Part shown: positions 33,387 through 42,849 of the stretch, piece by piece
Layout: every line of letters begins with the position of its first letter
Position numbering within the stretch: the first letter of the stretch is position 1
Assembly: GCA_040757775.1 (NCBI GenBank)
Contig: JBFLWQ010000002.1
Coordinates: 176,095 to 240,094, forward strand
Length of the DNA stretch: 64,000 nt
Direction: 5' to 3'
Source: Thermodesulfobacteriota bacterium
GTDB taxonomy: Bacteria > Desulfobacterota > UBA8473
Notes under the pieces: model-generated
What the model saw: the letters and a program-made list of their open reading frames with translations, nothing else
Told to the model about the DNA's origin: nothing
Database searches by the model: none
Made by a program: the position numbers and the translations under genes

Positions 33387-35603
33387 ATGGAGACAATAGC
33401 AAAAAAACAAGAGGGAATATGCTGGAAAGGAAGGAAATTAAAAGACCTGCTCGGGGAAAGCGAGAGGCTCTATGAGGAGACGGGGTGCTATTATGGTTTG
33501 GAGAAATTGAAGTTACATGAAGATGACCCGCTTAAACTAGAGTTGCTTTTTTCCCGCTTGCTGGCAGCTACTGTAGCCGGGAGGGAGGCAACACGCATGA
33601 TCTCAGGGTCGCCTCTCGTCAGGGAGGTAGCTGAGCTGGCAACAGCACTTTATACGGCGGAGGGGGACTGTGTGCTTCAGTCTACTGGCATCATTATCCA
33701 CATTCCCCTCATGGGACAGGTAATAAAATATATGATCAGTCAGAATTATGAGGAAGTGGAAGGTATTAATGAGGGAGACATATTTACGAGTAATGATAAC
33801 GCCATAGCCGGGATGCATCCACCAGATGTGTATGATATCTGTCCGATTTTCTGGCAGGGTAAGCTGATCGCATGGGCAGCAACAGTAATCATGGAGGCTG
33901 AGTTGGGCGCGATCTCACCGGGGTGCATGCCCTCGGCGGCTACGGAGAGGTTCGTAGACGGACTCAGATTCTCTGCGGAGAAGACCGGCGTCAATGATGA
34001 GTTTCTCCCATCGGTGATACGGCGTATTCGCTTCAGTACGCGTCTTCCCGATCTTTTCATACTTGATCGGAAAGGTGCCCTGGGCGCCAATGTAAAAGTC
34101 AGAGAGGAGATTAAAGAGGTGGCCCAGGAGTTTGGTGTAGAGTACTTCCTGGAAGGGGCAAGGGAAATTATCGAGATGGAGAGGAGAGCACAGCTCAATA
34201 GAGTACGAACAAGGACTGTGCCAGGTAAGCTTCATTCTCCTGTTGCATTCGAGAACTACATGACTAGGACATTTGTTCCTCCTCATCACGCCATTGACCA
34301 GGTAACACTGGTACCCATGGATTTTTTCATTAAGCCTGACGGTAAATACTTTCTTGATTTGGATGGTGCAGGCCCGTGGGGCTGGCATCCAAGCAATACT
34401 ACGCCGTCTTCAATGACAGGGGCCATGTGTTTGGCTCTCACTCAGACGATTGCATACACAGGCAGTGCCAATCACGGAACGATTCTGTGTGCAGACATGA
34501 ACTTACCATACGATACGTATGTCAACCCGAGTTCACCCAATATCGCCACTCAAAACCTATTCAGTTTCCCTATAAATGGCGGAAGTGTTTGGATCGGATT
34601 GCAGTCGAGGGCTTTCTTTTCCAGAGGTTTCGTTGAAGAGTGCATGGTGGGGTCTCCTGGGACTGCCCTTTACTCGATGGCAGGAAAAGATCACATGGGC
34701 AATGATTTTGGGTTTCTCATGACCGATGTGGCAGGAACACATGGAAGCGGCGCTTTTGCCATCAGGGATGGATTCAGTTCTTACGCCATATGGCAGCCGG
34801 TAACTGACATGGGCAATTGTGAAATCTGGGAACTGATACTCCCACTCATCTGGACAGGGAGGAACTTGCTGCCTGATGGATGCGGATGGGGAAAATACCG
34901 TTCCGGATTTGCGATTGTCGGAAACTGGATGATATACAAAACCCCTCTCCTTGTCTTTGATTGCACCCCTGTGGTAATGGCAGACAAGATTTACCCGAAC
35001 ACCGGCACACACGGAGGCTATCCCGCAGTGGGTCCGTTTTACAAGCTGGTCACCAATGCAAATACCGACGAGCTAATCAAGGAGATGAAACCTTTGGCTC
35101 ACGGAATGGGTTATCCGGGCAAAGGCGATATCGAAGAGAACATAAAAGGTAAATTCGCTCTCGAGACTTCTAGGGGCGTCACGATGAAGGATGTCAGCAA
35201 ACACGGTGACTGGATTCAGCTAAGCTATGGGAGTCAGGGAGGAGGATTCGGCGATCCTATAAAGAGGGACGTCAAGTTGATCAAAAGGGATCTGGACAAT
35301 AGGTTAATAACTATCGATGCGTGTCGCAAGATTCACTGCGCCGAAGCCAACTATGATCGGACCAGAGATGAGTGGATAATTGACGACAAAAAGACGGAGC
35401 AACTGAGGAAGGAGAAGATACGGGCAAGGTTGAAGAAGGGTATTCCTGTAAAAGAATGGTATAAGAACCGCAGAAAGGACATCCTACAAAAGAATATGCC
35501 AGACCTCATCAAAACTATGTACAACGGTTCTCTGGAAAAAGGGAAGAGATGGCCAGGTGAATTCAGGGCATTCTGGGGTTTACCGGAGAATTTTACTTTC
35601 TAG
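33387..35603 (+). CDS. acetone carboxylase alpha subunit-like (hydantoinase B family)
   Basis: Protein of 738 residues of the HyuB family, which supplies the metal-containing active site in acetone carboxylase. Blocks include NDNAIAGMHPPDVYDI, LDLDGAGPWGWHPSNTT, an ALTQTIAYTGSANHGT segment and a glycine-rich YGSQGGGFGDPIKR near the C-terminus. It is slightly shorter than known AcxB chains. AAGAAGGAGG precedes the ATG. It sits between the beta-like and gamma-like subunits in a tight operon, so the three probably form one heteromeric enzyme. Confidence 0.85.
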   Translation: METIAKKQEGICWKGRKLKDLLGESERLYEETGCYYGLEKLKLHEDDPLKLELLFSRLLAATVAGREATRMISGSPLVREVAELATALYTAEGDCVLQSTGIIIHIPLMGQVIKYMISQNYEEVEGINEGDIFTSNDNAIAGMHPPDVYDICPIFWQGKLIAWAATVIMEAELGAISPGCMPSAATERFVDGLRFSAEKTGVNDEFLPSVIRRIRFSTRLPDLFILDRKGALGANVKVREEIKEVAQEFGVEYFLEGAREIIEMERRAQLNRVRTRTVPGKLHSPVAFENYMTRTFVPPHHAIDQVTLVPMDFFIKPDGKYFLDLDGAGPWGWHPSNTTPSSMTGAMCLALTQTIAYTGSANHGTILCADMNLPYDTYVNPSSPNIATQNLFSFPINGGSVWIGLQSRAFFSRGFVEECMVGSPGTALYSMAGKDHMGNDFGFLMTDVAGTHGSGAFAIRDGFSSYAIWQPVTDMGNCEIWELILPLIWTGRNLLPDGCGWGKYRSGFAIVGNWMIYKTPLLVFDCTPVVMADKIYPNTGTHGGYPAVGPFYKLVTNANTDELIKEMKPLAHGMGYPGKGDIEENIKGKFALETSRGVTMKDVSKHGDWIQLSYGSQGGGFGDPIKRDVKLIKRDLDNRLITIDACRKIHCAEANYDRTRDEWIIDDKKTEQLRKEKIRARLKKGIPVKEWYKNRRKDILQKNMPDLIKTMYNGSLEKGKRWPGEFRAFWGLPENFTF

Positions 35604-35629
35604 ATAACTAAAAGGAAGGAGGAGTGTTC

Positions 35630-36175
35630 ATGACTACATATCCGAAAGAGACTATAAAACTCTTAATTGATGGTAACCTTCCATGGGACCAGACTAAGGG
35701 CATTGTTTCAGACCACAAAGATGAAGATCGTTTTGACAAATACGTGGAAGTCCTTCAGGAACAGGTATCGTGGAAAGACAAAATCCTGCTCAGATTGAGT
35801 GATGATTTATTTATTGTGGAAAAGGGCAATGACAGGCTTGTAAAATGCCGGTGCGGCCACGAGTATGGCGATTACAGAGAAAACTGGAAGCTCAATGCAT
35901 TGATTCATGTACGAGAAACGAAGAAAGAGTTAGATGAGCTGTACCCGTATCCAAGCCAACCAGACCCCAAAATGTGCGAGGTGAGGGAGTTCTGTTGCCC
36001 GGGCTGCGGAACGCAACTGGAAGTGGAGACGGTACCTTTCGGTTATCCGCTGGTCTTTGATTTTTTGCCTGATTTGGACACCTTTTACAGAGAGTGGTTA
36101 GGTAAACCCTTGAAGACGAGCAAGGAATTTAAAGACCTGACTTATGATGTTGTCAAAAAGTGGGCTGAGAAATAA
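35630..36175 (+). CDS. acetone carboxylase gamma subunit-like (zinc ribbon)
   Basis: Small subunit of 181 residues. Two cysteine pairs, CRCGHEYGDYRENWKLNA and CCPGCGTQLEVE, are typical of the AcxC-type subunit, which probably binds zinc. The ATG at 35630 is preferred over the in-frame GTG at 35624 because AAGGAAGGAGGAG lies at a proper distance. A terminator-like hairpin follows the stop, ending the carboxylase part of the cluster before the CoA-transferase genes. Confidence 0.88.
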   Translation: MTTYPKETIKLLIDGNLPWDQTKGIVSDHKDEDRFDKYVEVLQEQVSWKDKILLRLSDDLFIVEKGNDRLVKCRCGHEYGDYRENWKLNALIHVRETKKELDELYPYPSQPDPKMCEVREFCCPGCGTQLEVETVPFGYPLVFDFLPDLDTFYREWLGKPLKTSKEFKDLTYDVVKKWAEK

Positions 36176-36199
36176 GGTAGAAGAATGAGTAAAGGGTGA

Positions 36200-36238
36200 A
36201 AGAGAGCAGACTGGATCTTAATCCGTCTGCCCTCTTTT
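36200..36238 (+). terminator. Rho-independent terminator after the carboxylase genes
   Basis: AGCAGAC-TGGAT pairs with ATCCG-TCTGC around CTTA, followed by CCTCTTTT. Stem strength and the T-run make it a convincing terminator or attenuator between the carboxylase and CoA-transferase genes. Confidence 0.7.
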
Positions 36239-36271
36239 AATTTGACTATATGGATGAGGGAGGGGTGTTTT

Positions 36272-36982
36272 ATGCCGATTGACAAGGTGTTGAAGAATTT
36301 TGATGAGGCTGTAGCCGACATATCAGATGGGGCAGTGGTTGCCCTCAGTTGTTTTGGGGGTCCGTTACATGCTCCACAGAATCTTATACGGGCTGTAGCC
36401 AGAAATGGTCCTAAGGATCTTACAGTAATTGCCCATGCTGTTGGGGTTGCCGAGGGACAGATAGTTTTTGGGTGGCCATTGCATGTCGACCACGGAATAT
36501 GGATCGAGAGGGAGATGGTGCGAAAGCTCATAGCCGGATTTCCTTTCCTACCGACTGTGGAGACTCCCCCGAAGAGAGAATGGAAGGCAGGTAGGCTTGA
36601 GGTTGTGAACCTACCTCACGGTACGCTACAGGTAAAGCTCTGGGCTGCAGGTGCCGGGGTGGGAGGAGTTTACGTTCGCACCGGAGTGGGAACGGTAGTC
36701 GAGGAAGGTAAGGAGAAGAGGTTATTTGATGGTGAAGAGTATATCCTGGAGGAGCCTTTTAAAATCGATTTCAGCTTGGTGCGGGCTTACAAGGCGGACA
36801 GGCTCGGGAATCTAATATATGATGGATGTCAGAGGGCCACGGCAGTCATGGTGGCAAGGGCGGGGAAGATAACGATAGCGGAGGTTGATGAGATCGTTGA
36901 GGTTGGAGAGTTAAACCCTGAACACATCATTACGCCAGGCATATACGTCCATCGTATATTGGAGGTTCCGAAGGAGGGGTAG
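36272..36982 (+). CDS. CoA-transferase alpha subunit (SCOT/3-oxoacid type)
   Basis: Alpha subunit (236 residues) of a family I CoA-transferase. It shows the glycine-rich loop LSCFGGPLHAPQNLIRAV, the LPHGTLQVKLWAAGAGVGGVY block and TGVGTVVEEGKE, then DFSLVRAYKADRLGNL, as in succinyl-CoA:3-oxoacid CoA-transferases. The ATG at 36272 is preferred over an in-frame TTG at 36242 because GGAGGGGT lies just upstream. Acetoacetate produced by the carboxylase would be a logical CoA acceptor, but glutaconate- or butyrate-type transfer cannot be excluded. Confidence 0.85.
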   Translation: MPIDKVLKNFDEAVADISDGAVVALSCFGGPLHAPQNLIRAVARNGPKDLTVIAHAVGVAEGQIVFGWPLHVDHGIWIEREMVRKLIAGFPFLPTVETPPKREWKAGRLEVVNLPHGTLQVKLWAAGAGVGGVYVRTGVGTVVEEGKEKRLFDGEEYILEEPFKIDFSLVRAYKADRLGNLIYDGCQRATAVMVARAGKITIAEVDEIVEVGELNPEHIITPGIYVHRILEVPKEG

Positions 36983-36984
36983 AC

Positions 36985-37689
36985 ATGGGGGATAACGATA
37001 CGAGAAAAGGATTATTATCTAAGAAGAGGCTTGATGAGAAGGGGATAATAGCGAGGGCGAGCAAGGAGTTAAAGGATGGTCAGTATGTGAATCTTGGTTT
37101 TGGTATGCCTACGCTTTTGTCGAACATGTTGCCATTTCCTGATAAGACCCTGATACTCCAGGCTGAGACAGGGCTTCTGAATTATGGGCGAATGGCTACG
37201 AAAGAAGAAGCAGAGGAGGCAAAGTACAAGTACATAGATGGGAGCGGCATGGCTGTGATACCCCTCCCGGGCTTATGCATCTTCAACATGGAAGAGGGGT
37301 TTGACATGATTCGATCAGGAAAGGTTGATTGGACCATTCTTGGCGGTCTTCAGGTATCAGAGAAAGGAGATCTGGCAAACTGGAGGTCCCCAGGGGTGTT
37401 GAGCAGCATCGGCGGCGCGATGGATCTGGCAGTGGGTGCCAAGAACGTTATGGTTTGTATGATGCATTGCACCCCTAAAGGAGAATTTAAAATAGTTAAA
37501 GAATGTTCTTTCGATTTGACAGCAAAGGGGTGCGTCGATATAATCGTTACCGATATTGCGGTCATATATGTGACGGAAAAAGGTCTTTTACTGAGGGAGG
37601 TTGCTCCGGGATGGACGTCAGAGGATGTGCAGACTTTGACAGAGCCAAAGCTGATTATAAGTTCTGATCTTAAGGAGATTGACTTGTAG
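36985..37689 (+). CDS. CoA-transferase beta subunit (SCOT/3-oxoacid type)
   Basis: Beta subunit of 234 residues carrying the catalytic glutamate that becomes the glutamyl-CoA thioester: Glu61 in LQAETGLLNYG, the place of the usual SENG motif. VNLGFGMPTLLSNML at 35-49 and the GGAMDLAVGAKN block are typical. It starts two bases after the alpha stop with GGAGG just inside it, so the two chains are translationally coupled. The acyl-CoA synthetase follows 30 bases downstream. Confidence 0.87.
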   Translation: MGDNDTRKGLLSKKRLDEKGIIARASKELKDGQYVNLGFGMPTLLSNMLPFPDKTLILQAETGLLNYGRMATKEEAEEAKYKYIDGSGMAVIPLPGLCIFNMEEGFDMIRSGKVDWTILGGLQVSEKGDLANWRSPGVLSSIGGAMDLAVGAKNVMVCMMHCTPKGEFKIVKECSFDLTAKGCVDIIVTDIAVIYVTEKGLLLREVAPGWTSEDVQTLTEPKLIISSDLKEIDL

Positions 37690-37719
37690 AAATCCTTGGG
37701 ATACCAGGAGGTATTGAGA

Positions 37720-39357
37720 ATGAGTACATGGGTTGACAGATCGTTGGGTGATATTCTTGATGACACAACCATGAAGTTTCCTGATAGGGAGGCAATAGTA
37801 TTCAGGGATCAGAGGATAACCTACAGACAGTTTCAGGAAAAGGTTAATGTTCTTGCAAAAGGTCTTATAAATCTGGGTGTTAAAAGGGGAGACAAGGTAG
37901 TCCTGTGGATGAGCAACCAGCCGGAGTGGCTTTATACAAAATTTTCAATCTCCAAGATCGGCGCTGTGATGGTAGCCATAAACACCTGGTACAGGCTTTA
38001 CGAGCTGGAGTATATCCTGAAGCAGTCGGATACAACCACAATAATAATGATGGATAGGTTTTTGAATAATGATTTTGTAGGGATGCTCACAGAGCTCTGC
38101 CCTGAGCTTGGCAGATGTGAGCCGGGAAAGCTGCAATCTGAAAAGTTCCCTCTTTTAACCAATGTAGTATCTTTTAGTAAGAAAAGCTATGATGGGATGT
38201 TTGATTTTCAAAAGATTACAGAATGGGGTAAAGACATCTCAGATAATAGATTAAGAGAGATTCAGTGTACAGTAAAACCAGGCGATATAGCGAATCTTCT
38301 CTACACCTCAGGTACAACTGCCTTTCCCAAGGGGGTACAGCTTAGCCACATAAACATAGGGAGAAATGGTTTTAATATTGGTAACCGTCAGGGGTTTACA
38401 GAAAAAGACCGGCTGTGGTTATCCGTCCCCCTGTTTTTTTCTTTTGCCTGCTGCAATGCAACACTAACCACCATAACCCATGGGGGCTGCATCGTTTTAC
38501 AAGAGTCCTTTGATCCAGGGGAGGCATTAGCGTTGATGGACATAGAAAAATGTACTGTTTACTATGGTATGCCCAATATGAGCTTAGCGATACTCGATAA
38601 CCCTGACTTAAGGAAATATAATACGAAGTCACTGAGAACTGGAGTAACCATAGGTGCGCCTGAGATTATTAGCAGGGTGATAGAAGAGCTTGGTCCGAAG
38701 GAGATATGCAATGCTTTCGGGCTTACCGAGACGGCTGCTGTATCATCAATTACCTCCTGTACTGATCCTCTGGAGACACGACTCCATAAAGTGGGCAAAC
38801 CACTTCCCGGAGTCGAGATAAAAATTACAGACCCTGATACAGGGAAGGTTTTATCTGTTGGTAAAGAGGGAGAGATATGCATCAGGGGATACAATGTGAC
38901 AAAGGGTTATTACAAAAAGCCCAAAGAGACATCCGATGCTATAGATAGTGAAGGATGGCTTCATTCGGGAGACCTGGGTATTCTGGATGAGGATGGCTAC
39001 CTCAGCTTCAAAGGTCGGATTAAGGACATGTTGAAGAGTGGGGGTATAAATATATCCACATTGGAGGTTGAGGAGTTTTTGCATCGTCATCCGAAGGTAA
39101 GAGAAGCGCATATGATAGGTGTGCCTGACAAGATAAAGGATGAGGTTGGTTTAGTGTTTATAGAGTTGAAAGAGGGGGAGACGTGTACAGAGGAGGAGAT
39201 AATCGGTTTCTGCAAAGGGAAGATAGCGAGTTTCAAGATTCCAAGATATGTAATATTTGGTAAGGACTTCCCCAGAACCGCTACCGGTAAGGTGCAGAAG
39301 TTTAAGTTGAAAGAGGTTGGGTTAAAGGAGCTAGAAAAGAAGTCGGGAAGCACTTAG
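37720..39357 (+). CDS. AMP-dependent acyl-CoA synthetase
   Basis: Adenylate-forming acyl-CoA ligase of 545 residues with all core motifs: P-loop YTSGTTAFPKGVQLSH (T where most have G), adenine motif FGLTETAAV, YYKKPKETSDAIDSEGWLHSGDLG, and the C-terminal lysine in PRTATGKVQKF. It converts a carboxylic acid, ATP and CoA to acyl-CoA, AMP and PPi. The fatty-acid/medium-chain subgroup is likely; an acetoacetyl-CoA or branched-chain role is possible from context. The ATG at 37720 has AGGAGG upstream; an in-frame TTG at 37696 does not. Confidence 0.87.
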   Translation: MSTWVDRSLGDILDDTTMKFPDREAIVFRDQRITYRQFQEKVNVLAKGLINLGVKRGDKVVLWMSNQPEWLYTKFSISKIGAVMVAINTWYRLYELEYILKQSDTTTIIMMDRFLNNDFVGMLTELCPELGRCEPGKLQSEKFPLLTNVVSFSKKSYDGMFDFQKITEWGKDISDNRLREIQCTVKPGDIANLLYTSGTTAFPKGVQLSHINIGRNGFNIGNRQGFTEKDRLWLSVPLFFSFACCNATLTTITHGGCIVLQESFDPGEALALMDIEKCTVYYGMPNMSLAILDNPDLRKYNTKSLRTGVTIGAPEIISRVIEELGPKEICNAFGLTETAAVSSITSCTDPLETRLHKVGKPLPGVEIKITDPDTGKVLSVGKEGEICIRGYNVTKGYYKKPKETSDAIDSEGWLHSGDLGILDEDGYLSFKGRIKDMLKSGGINISTLEVEEFLHRHPKVREAHMIGVPDKIKDEVGLVFIELKEGETCTEEEIIGFCKGKIASFKIPRYVIFGKDFPRTATGKVQKFKLKEVGLKELEKKSGST

Positions 39358-39395
39358 AATTATTCTGTTATCAATATAAAGGAGGTTACTTCAGT

Positions 39396-39776
39396 ATGAA
39401 GTATACACGCATCTATGCCGATTCAAGCGGCGAGTCTCATTTCGAGGATGTCGAAGTCGAGATCAAAGAGGTCAATTTTGCCCCTCCGGCACCGCCAGTA
39501 AATCTTTCCTCTTTTAACCCAGCTTCCCAGTACTGCTTTTTAGAAAGCCCAGCTGGCTGGTATGGTGATTGGCACCCAACACCACAGCGGCAGCTTTTCT
39601 TTTTTCTTTCGGGCGAAATAGAGATCGAAGTTAGCGACGGTGAAATACGCCAATTTGGACCAGGTAGCATCACATTTCAGGAGGACACGGTGGGCAAAGG
39701 TCATGCCAGCCGGGTTCTTGGTGATAACATTGCACGTATGGTGGCTGTGCAATTGCCTGATTCGGAACCTATCTGA
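39396..39776 (+). CDS. cupin-domain protein
   Basis: Protein of 126 residues with one cupin domain: PTPQRQLFFFLSGEIEIEVSDGE (metal-region motif 1, His/Glu partly replaced) and FGPGSITFQEDTVGKGHASR (motif 2, with GKGH). The WYGDWHPTPQ segment is seen in many uncharacterised bacterial cupins. A role in substrate handling or regulation is possible. AAAGGAGG precedes the ATG. It lies between the acyl-CoA synthetase and the Liv importer genes and is probably in the same transcript as the former. Confidence 0.8.
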   Translation: MKYTRIYADSSGESHFEDVEVEIKEVNFAPPAPPVNLSSFNPASQYCFLESPAGWYGDWHPTPQRQLFFFLSGEIEIEVSDGEIRQFGPGSITFQEDTVGKGHASRVLGDNIARMVAVQLPDSEPI

Positions 39777-39874
39777 CCACATTCCCACAATTCATTCTCA
39801 GCAGTGAGGATTGTTAGCTTCTTACATTTTCACCTCAAGGGTTACCGAATTCATGAAAGGATCTCAAACGTAAC

Positions 39875-40654
39875 GTGGCTTTACTGGAATTTAACGGGCT
39901 GACCAAACATTTCGGCGGTCTCATCGCTGTTAGTGGACTCGATCTTTCAATCGAGGGAGGAGAAATTTTTGGGTTGATTGGTCCAAATGGGGCAGGGAAA
40001 ACTACATTTTTTAACCTCATAGGGGGGATCTATAAACCTACATCAGGAACTATAAAGTATAACGGTGAGGATATAACCGGACTCAAACCAAATAAGATAG
40101 CTCGAAAGGGAATTATCAGAACTTTTCAGCACACAACTCTTTTTAAAGAATATACTGTCCTAGAGAATGTAATATTCGGCTTTTACCTCCAATACAAAGC
40201 ACATTTCTGGAGTTATATTCTTGGTACACCTCTATATAGACGGGAGGCGGATTTTTTCAAAGAAGAGGCAATGGGTATCCTCCAGTTGGCTGGTTTATAT
40301 GGATTGGAAGACGAATATGCCAAAAACCTTTCCTATGGTCATCAGCGGGCTCTCGCTTTGGCAATAGCCCTGGCTGCAGAACCCAGGGTTCTGCTCTTAG
40401 ATGAACCCGTAGCTGGCATGACTGCCGAAGAAATAGAGCTTATGTTGACGAGAATCAGAAAAATAAACAAGAATAAAGGAACAACTATTGTTTTAGTGGA
40501 ACACAATATGCGGGCAATACTGAGTGTGTGTCACCGAATAGCGGTATTAAACTTTGGTAAAAAGATTGCAGAAGGTCCCCCTCTGGAAGTAGTTAATAAT
40601 CAACTTGTTATAGAGGCTTATTTGGGAAGGTATAGAGATGCTGCTTCGAATTGA
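39875..40654 (+). CDS. LivG-type ABC transporter ATPase
   Basis: Cytoplasmic ATPase of the branched-chain amino acid importer family, 259 residues. Walker A is GPNGAGKTTFF, the signature is LSYGHQRALALA, and Walker B is VLLLDEPVAGM, with the switch His in LVEHNM. The tail (EGPPLEVVNNQLVIEAYLG) is typical of LivG. The start is GTG at 39875. It overlaps LivF by 17 bases, so the two are translated together. Together with LivF, LivK, LivH and LivM below it makes a complete importer. Confidence 0.9.
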   Translation: MALLEFNGLTKHFGGLIAVSGLDLSIEGGEIFGLIGPNGAGKTTFFNLIGGIYKPTSGTIKYNGEDITGLKPNKIARKGIIRTFQHTTLFKEYTVLENVIFGFYLQYKAHFWSYILGTPLYRREADFFKEEAMGILQLAGLYGLEDEYAKNLSYGHQRALALAIALAAEPRVLLLDEPVAGMTAEEIELMLTRIRKINKNKGTTIVLVEHNMRAILSVCHRIAVLNFGKKIAEGPPLEVVNNQLVIEAYLGRYRDAASN

Positions 40655-41345
40655 AAGTCTGAGCGTCCACTATGATGGGGCTGAAGCCCTCAGTGATGTT
40701 TCCCTTACAATTCCCAAAGGTTCAATTATAGCGCTTCTTGGAGCCAACGGAGCCGGTAAGACGACACTGCTAAGAACCATTTCAGGTCTGAAGTCACCTA
40801 CTATGGGTAAAATATGGTTTCAAGACCATAGAATTGAAAACAACCCTCCAGAAGAAATCGTAAAACTTGGTATAGCCCATTGCCCTGAAGGCCGAAGAGT
40901 CTATCCATTTATGACAGTCCTGGAAAATCTACAAATGGGAGCCTATCTCCGGAGAGATCAATCGGAAATAAAAAGAGACCTCAAAATGATATATGAGAGA
41001 TTTCCGGTACTTAAAGAACGAACCAGACAGAAGGCTGGCACTTTGAGCGGAGGGGAACAGCAAATGGTGGCTATAGCCCGTGCTTTAATGTCTAATCCTC
41101 GATTACTTCTTATGGACGAACCATCCCTTGGTCTTTCTCCAATTATGGTGATGGAAGTAGCTCGGATTATTGGTGAGATACAAAACACAGGCTTGAGTGT
41201 CTTACTGGTAGAGCAAAATGCTAGAATGGCTTTGGAAACGTCTAACTATGCTTATGTTTTGGAAAAAGGAAAGGTGCGTCTGGAAGGGCATTCAAAGGAA
41301 GTAGCCAACGATGACCATGTCAAAAAAGCATATTTAGGAATATAG
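40638..41345 (+). CDS. LivF-type ABC transporter ATPase
   Basis: Second ATPase of the importer, 235 residues. Walker A GANGAGKTTLLR, signature LSGGEQQMVAIARAL, Walker B LLLMDEPSLGLSP and the LivF tail (DDHVKKAYLGI). It starts within the end of the LivG gene. A 228-base gap with no gene follows before the binding-protein gene. Confidence 0.9.
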   Translation: MLLRIESLSVHYDGAEALSDVSLTIPKGSIIALLGANGAGKTTLLRTISGLKSPTMGKIWFQDHRIENNPPEEIVKLGIAHCPEGRRVYPFMTVLENLQMGAYLRRDQSEIKRDLKMIYERFPVLKERTRQKAGTLSGGEQQMVAIARALMSNPRLLLMDEPSLGLSPIMVMEVARIIGEIQNTGLSVLLVEQNARMALETSNYAYVLEKGKVRLEGHSKEVANDDHVKKAYLGI

Positions 41346-41573
41346 TATAAACGAGCCTGTTCACCTGTCACAGAATCAATTGTAAATTTGACATACGGGT
41401 GAAGTCTTTATAAATAAACGGACATGAATATGCTGGAAGGAGGTGGTTCTCTACAATTTTTATCTGATGTTCTTCTGGAAACAATATTGACCTGATCTAA
41501 ACATGTTGGCGTAAAAAGATTATGATGTCTTCAACAAACAAGTATAACTTAAATTAAAGAGAAGGAGGAAGTT

Positions 41574-42767
41574 ATGAAGAAGAACGCATTGTTTTGGTTA
41601 CTGGGTTTCCTGATAGCAGCTGTTATCTTGATCTGTCCGGCATCCAGAGGGTTATCCGAGGCGGCAGAGCCCCTGAAGCTTGGTAGCTATCTTGCTCTGT
41701 CAGGGCCGGGTGCGCCGTGGGGAGTGGCAGTAATGCGATGCGGTGAGATGCGTATTGAGGAGTACAACACGGCTGGTGGCATAACTATAGGTGGGAAAAA
41801 ATACAAACTTGAGCTTATAACTTATGACCATAAATATACCTCTGCTGGAGGGCTGGAGGCGATTAATAAACTTATTTTTCAGGACAAGGTAAACTTCATA
41901 GCTACGACCTTTGGTACTGCCCCCAACCTTGCAGGACTATCTGTCAGCGAGCCTAACAAAGTGCTTCATTGCACCCTGGCTTCCGGAGCCGGGCTTCTCG
42001 GTCCTGACAAGCCATATTCTTTCAGGCTTCTTATGGGGGCTGCTGAATATATGCCTGCCCTTTATCGATGGCTGCACAGAGAGTACCCCAAAGCTAAGAA
42101 AGTTGCTGTTCTCAATCGGGATGATGCATGGGGAAAGGACTGTAACAAATATGGGCGCAAGGGTGCAGAGGCACAGGGGTTTAAGGTGGTATACGATGGC
42201 AATTTCCCCCTTGGAACCAAGGATTTCGCCCCGATACTGACTCGAATGATATCCGAAAAACCTGACATCGTTGAGACGACAGGTTGTCTGCTCGGCGAAG
42301 GGGTGCTGCTCCTGAAGCAGGCCAGGGAGCTAGGTTACACCGGTCCTCTGGTAACTAATCTGGCGACCGTTCCGGAGTTAGTCTTGAAAATGGCAGGGGC
42401 GGAAGCTGCAGAAGAAGCCATTTCTGCACTAACCATAATAACCGATGAAGAGGACCCTTCCGTGCCTCAAAAGGTTAAAGAACTGGCACGTAGGTATAGG
42501 GAAAAATACAATGAACCTTTAGCCGGTCTCGGTGTAAACGGATACGACTCGATAACAGTGGTCGTTGAAGCAATAAAGAAAGCAAATAGCCTGTATACAG
42601 CCAAGGTAGCAAAAGCTATGAAGGCGCTGCAACTTAATCTCCTCCAGGGACCTGCAAAATTTACAGGGGAGAAGACCTATGGTATAAAACACCAGCTTGT
42701 GCTTCCCATCCAGATTTCCCGCTGTCGTGGAGGGAAGTTTACACTGGTAGCCCTTGAGAAGCCCTAA
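41574..42767 (+). CDS. ABC-type substrate-binding protein of the complete Liv importer
   Basis: Periplasmic LivK-type protein of 397 residues with a signal peptide ending near RGLSEAAE. It belongs to a different branch from the other eight in the window: it reads LKLGSYLALSGPGAPWGVAVM and lacks the GGINGRKV block, having GGITIGGKKYKLELI instead. This is the only binding protein with its own permease genes (LivH, LivM downstream) and ATPases (LivG, LivF upstream). GAAGGAGGA precedes the ATG. The ligand may be a small carboxylic or aromatic acid linked to the cluster. Confidence 0.9.
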   Translation: MKKNALFWLLGFLIAAVILICPASRGLSEAAEPLKLGSYLALSGPGAPWGVAVMRCGEMRIEEYNTAGGITIGGKKYKLELITYDHKYTSAGGLEAINKLIFQDKVNFIATTFGTAPNLAGLSVSEPNKVLHCTLASGAGLLGPDKPYSFRLLMGAAEYMPALYRWLHREYPKAKKVAVLNRDDAWGKDCNKYGRKGAEAQGFKVVYDGNFPLGTKDFAPILTRMISEKPDIVETTGCLLGEGVLLLKQARELGYTGPLVTNLATVPELVLKMAGAEAAEEAISALTIITDEEDPSVPQKVKELARRYREKYNEPLAGLGVNGYDSITVVVEAIKKANSLYTAKVAKAMKALQLNLLQGPAKFTGEKTYGIKHQLVLPIQISRCRGGKFTLVALEKP

Positions 42768-42787
42768 AGATATCATGAAGCAAAATC

Positions 42788-42824
42788 TTGGGGAAGGGAT
42801 TCTCCGTTCCCTTCCCCAAATTTT
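42788..42824 (+). terminator. strong hairpin between LivK and LivH
   Basis: TTGGGGAAGGGA (42788-42799) and TCCCTTCCCCAA (42808-42819) form a perfect 12-base stem with an eight-base loop, followed by ATTTT. A partial terminator here would give more binding protein than membrane permease, as is usual for these importers. Confidence 0.75.
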
Positions 42825-42849
42825 ACGCTTTATCTGAGGACACACTGCA

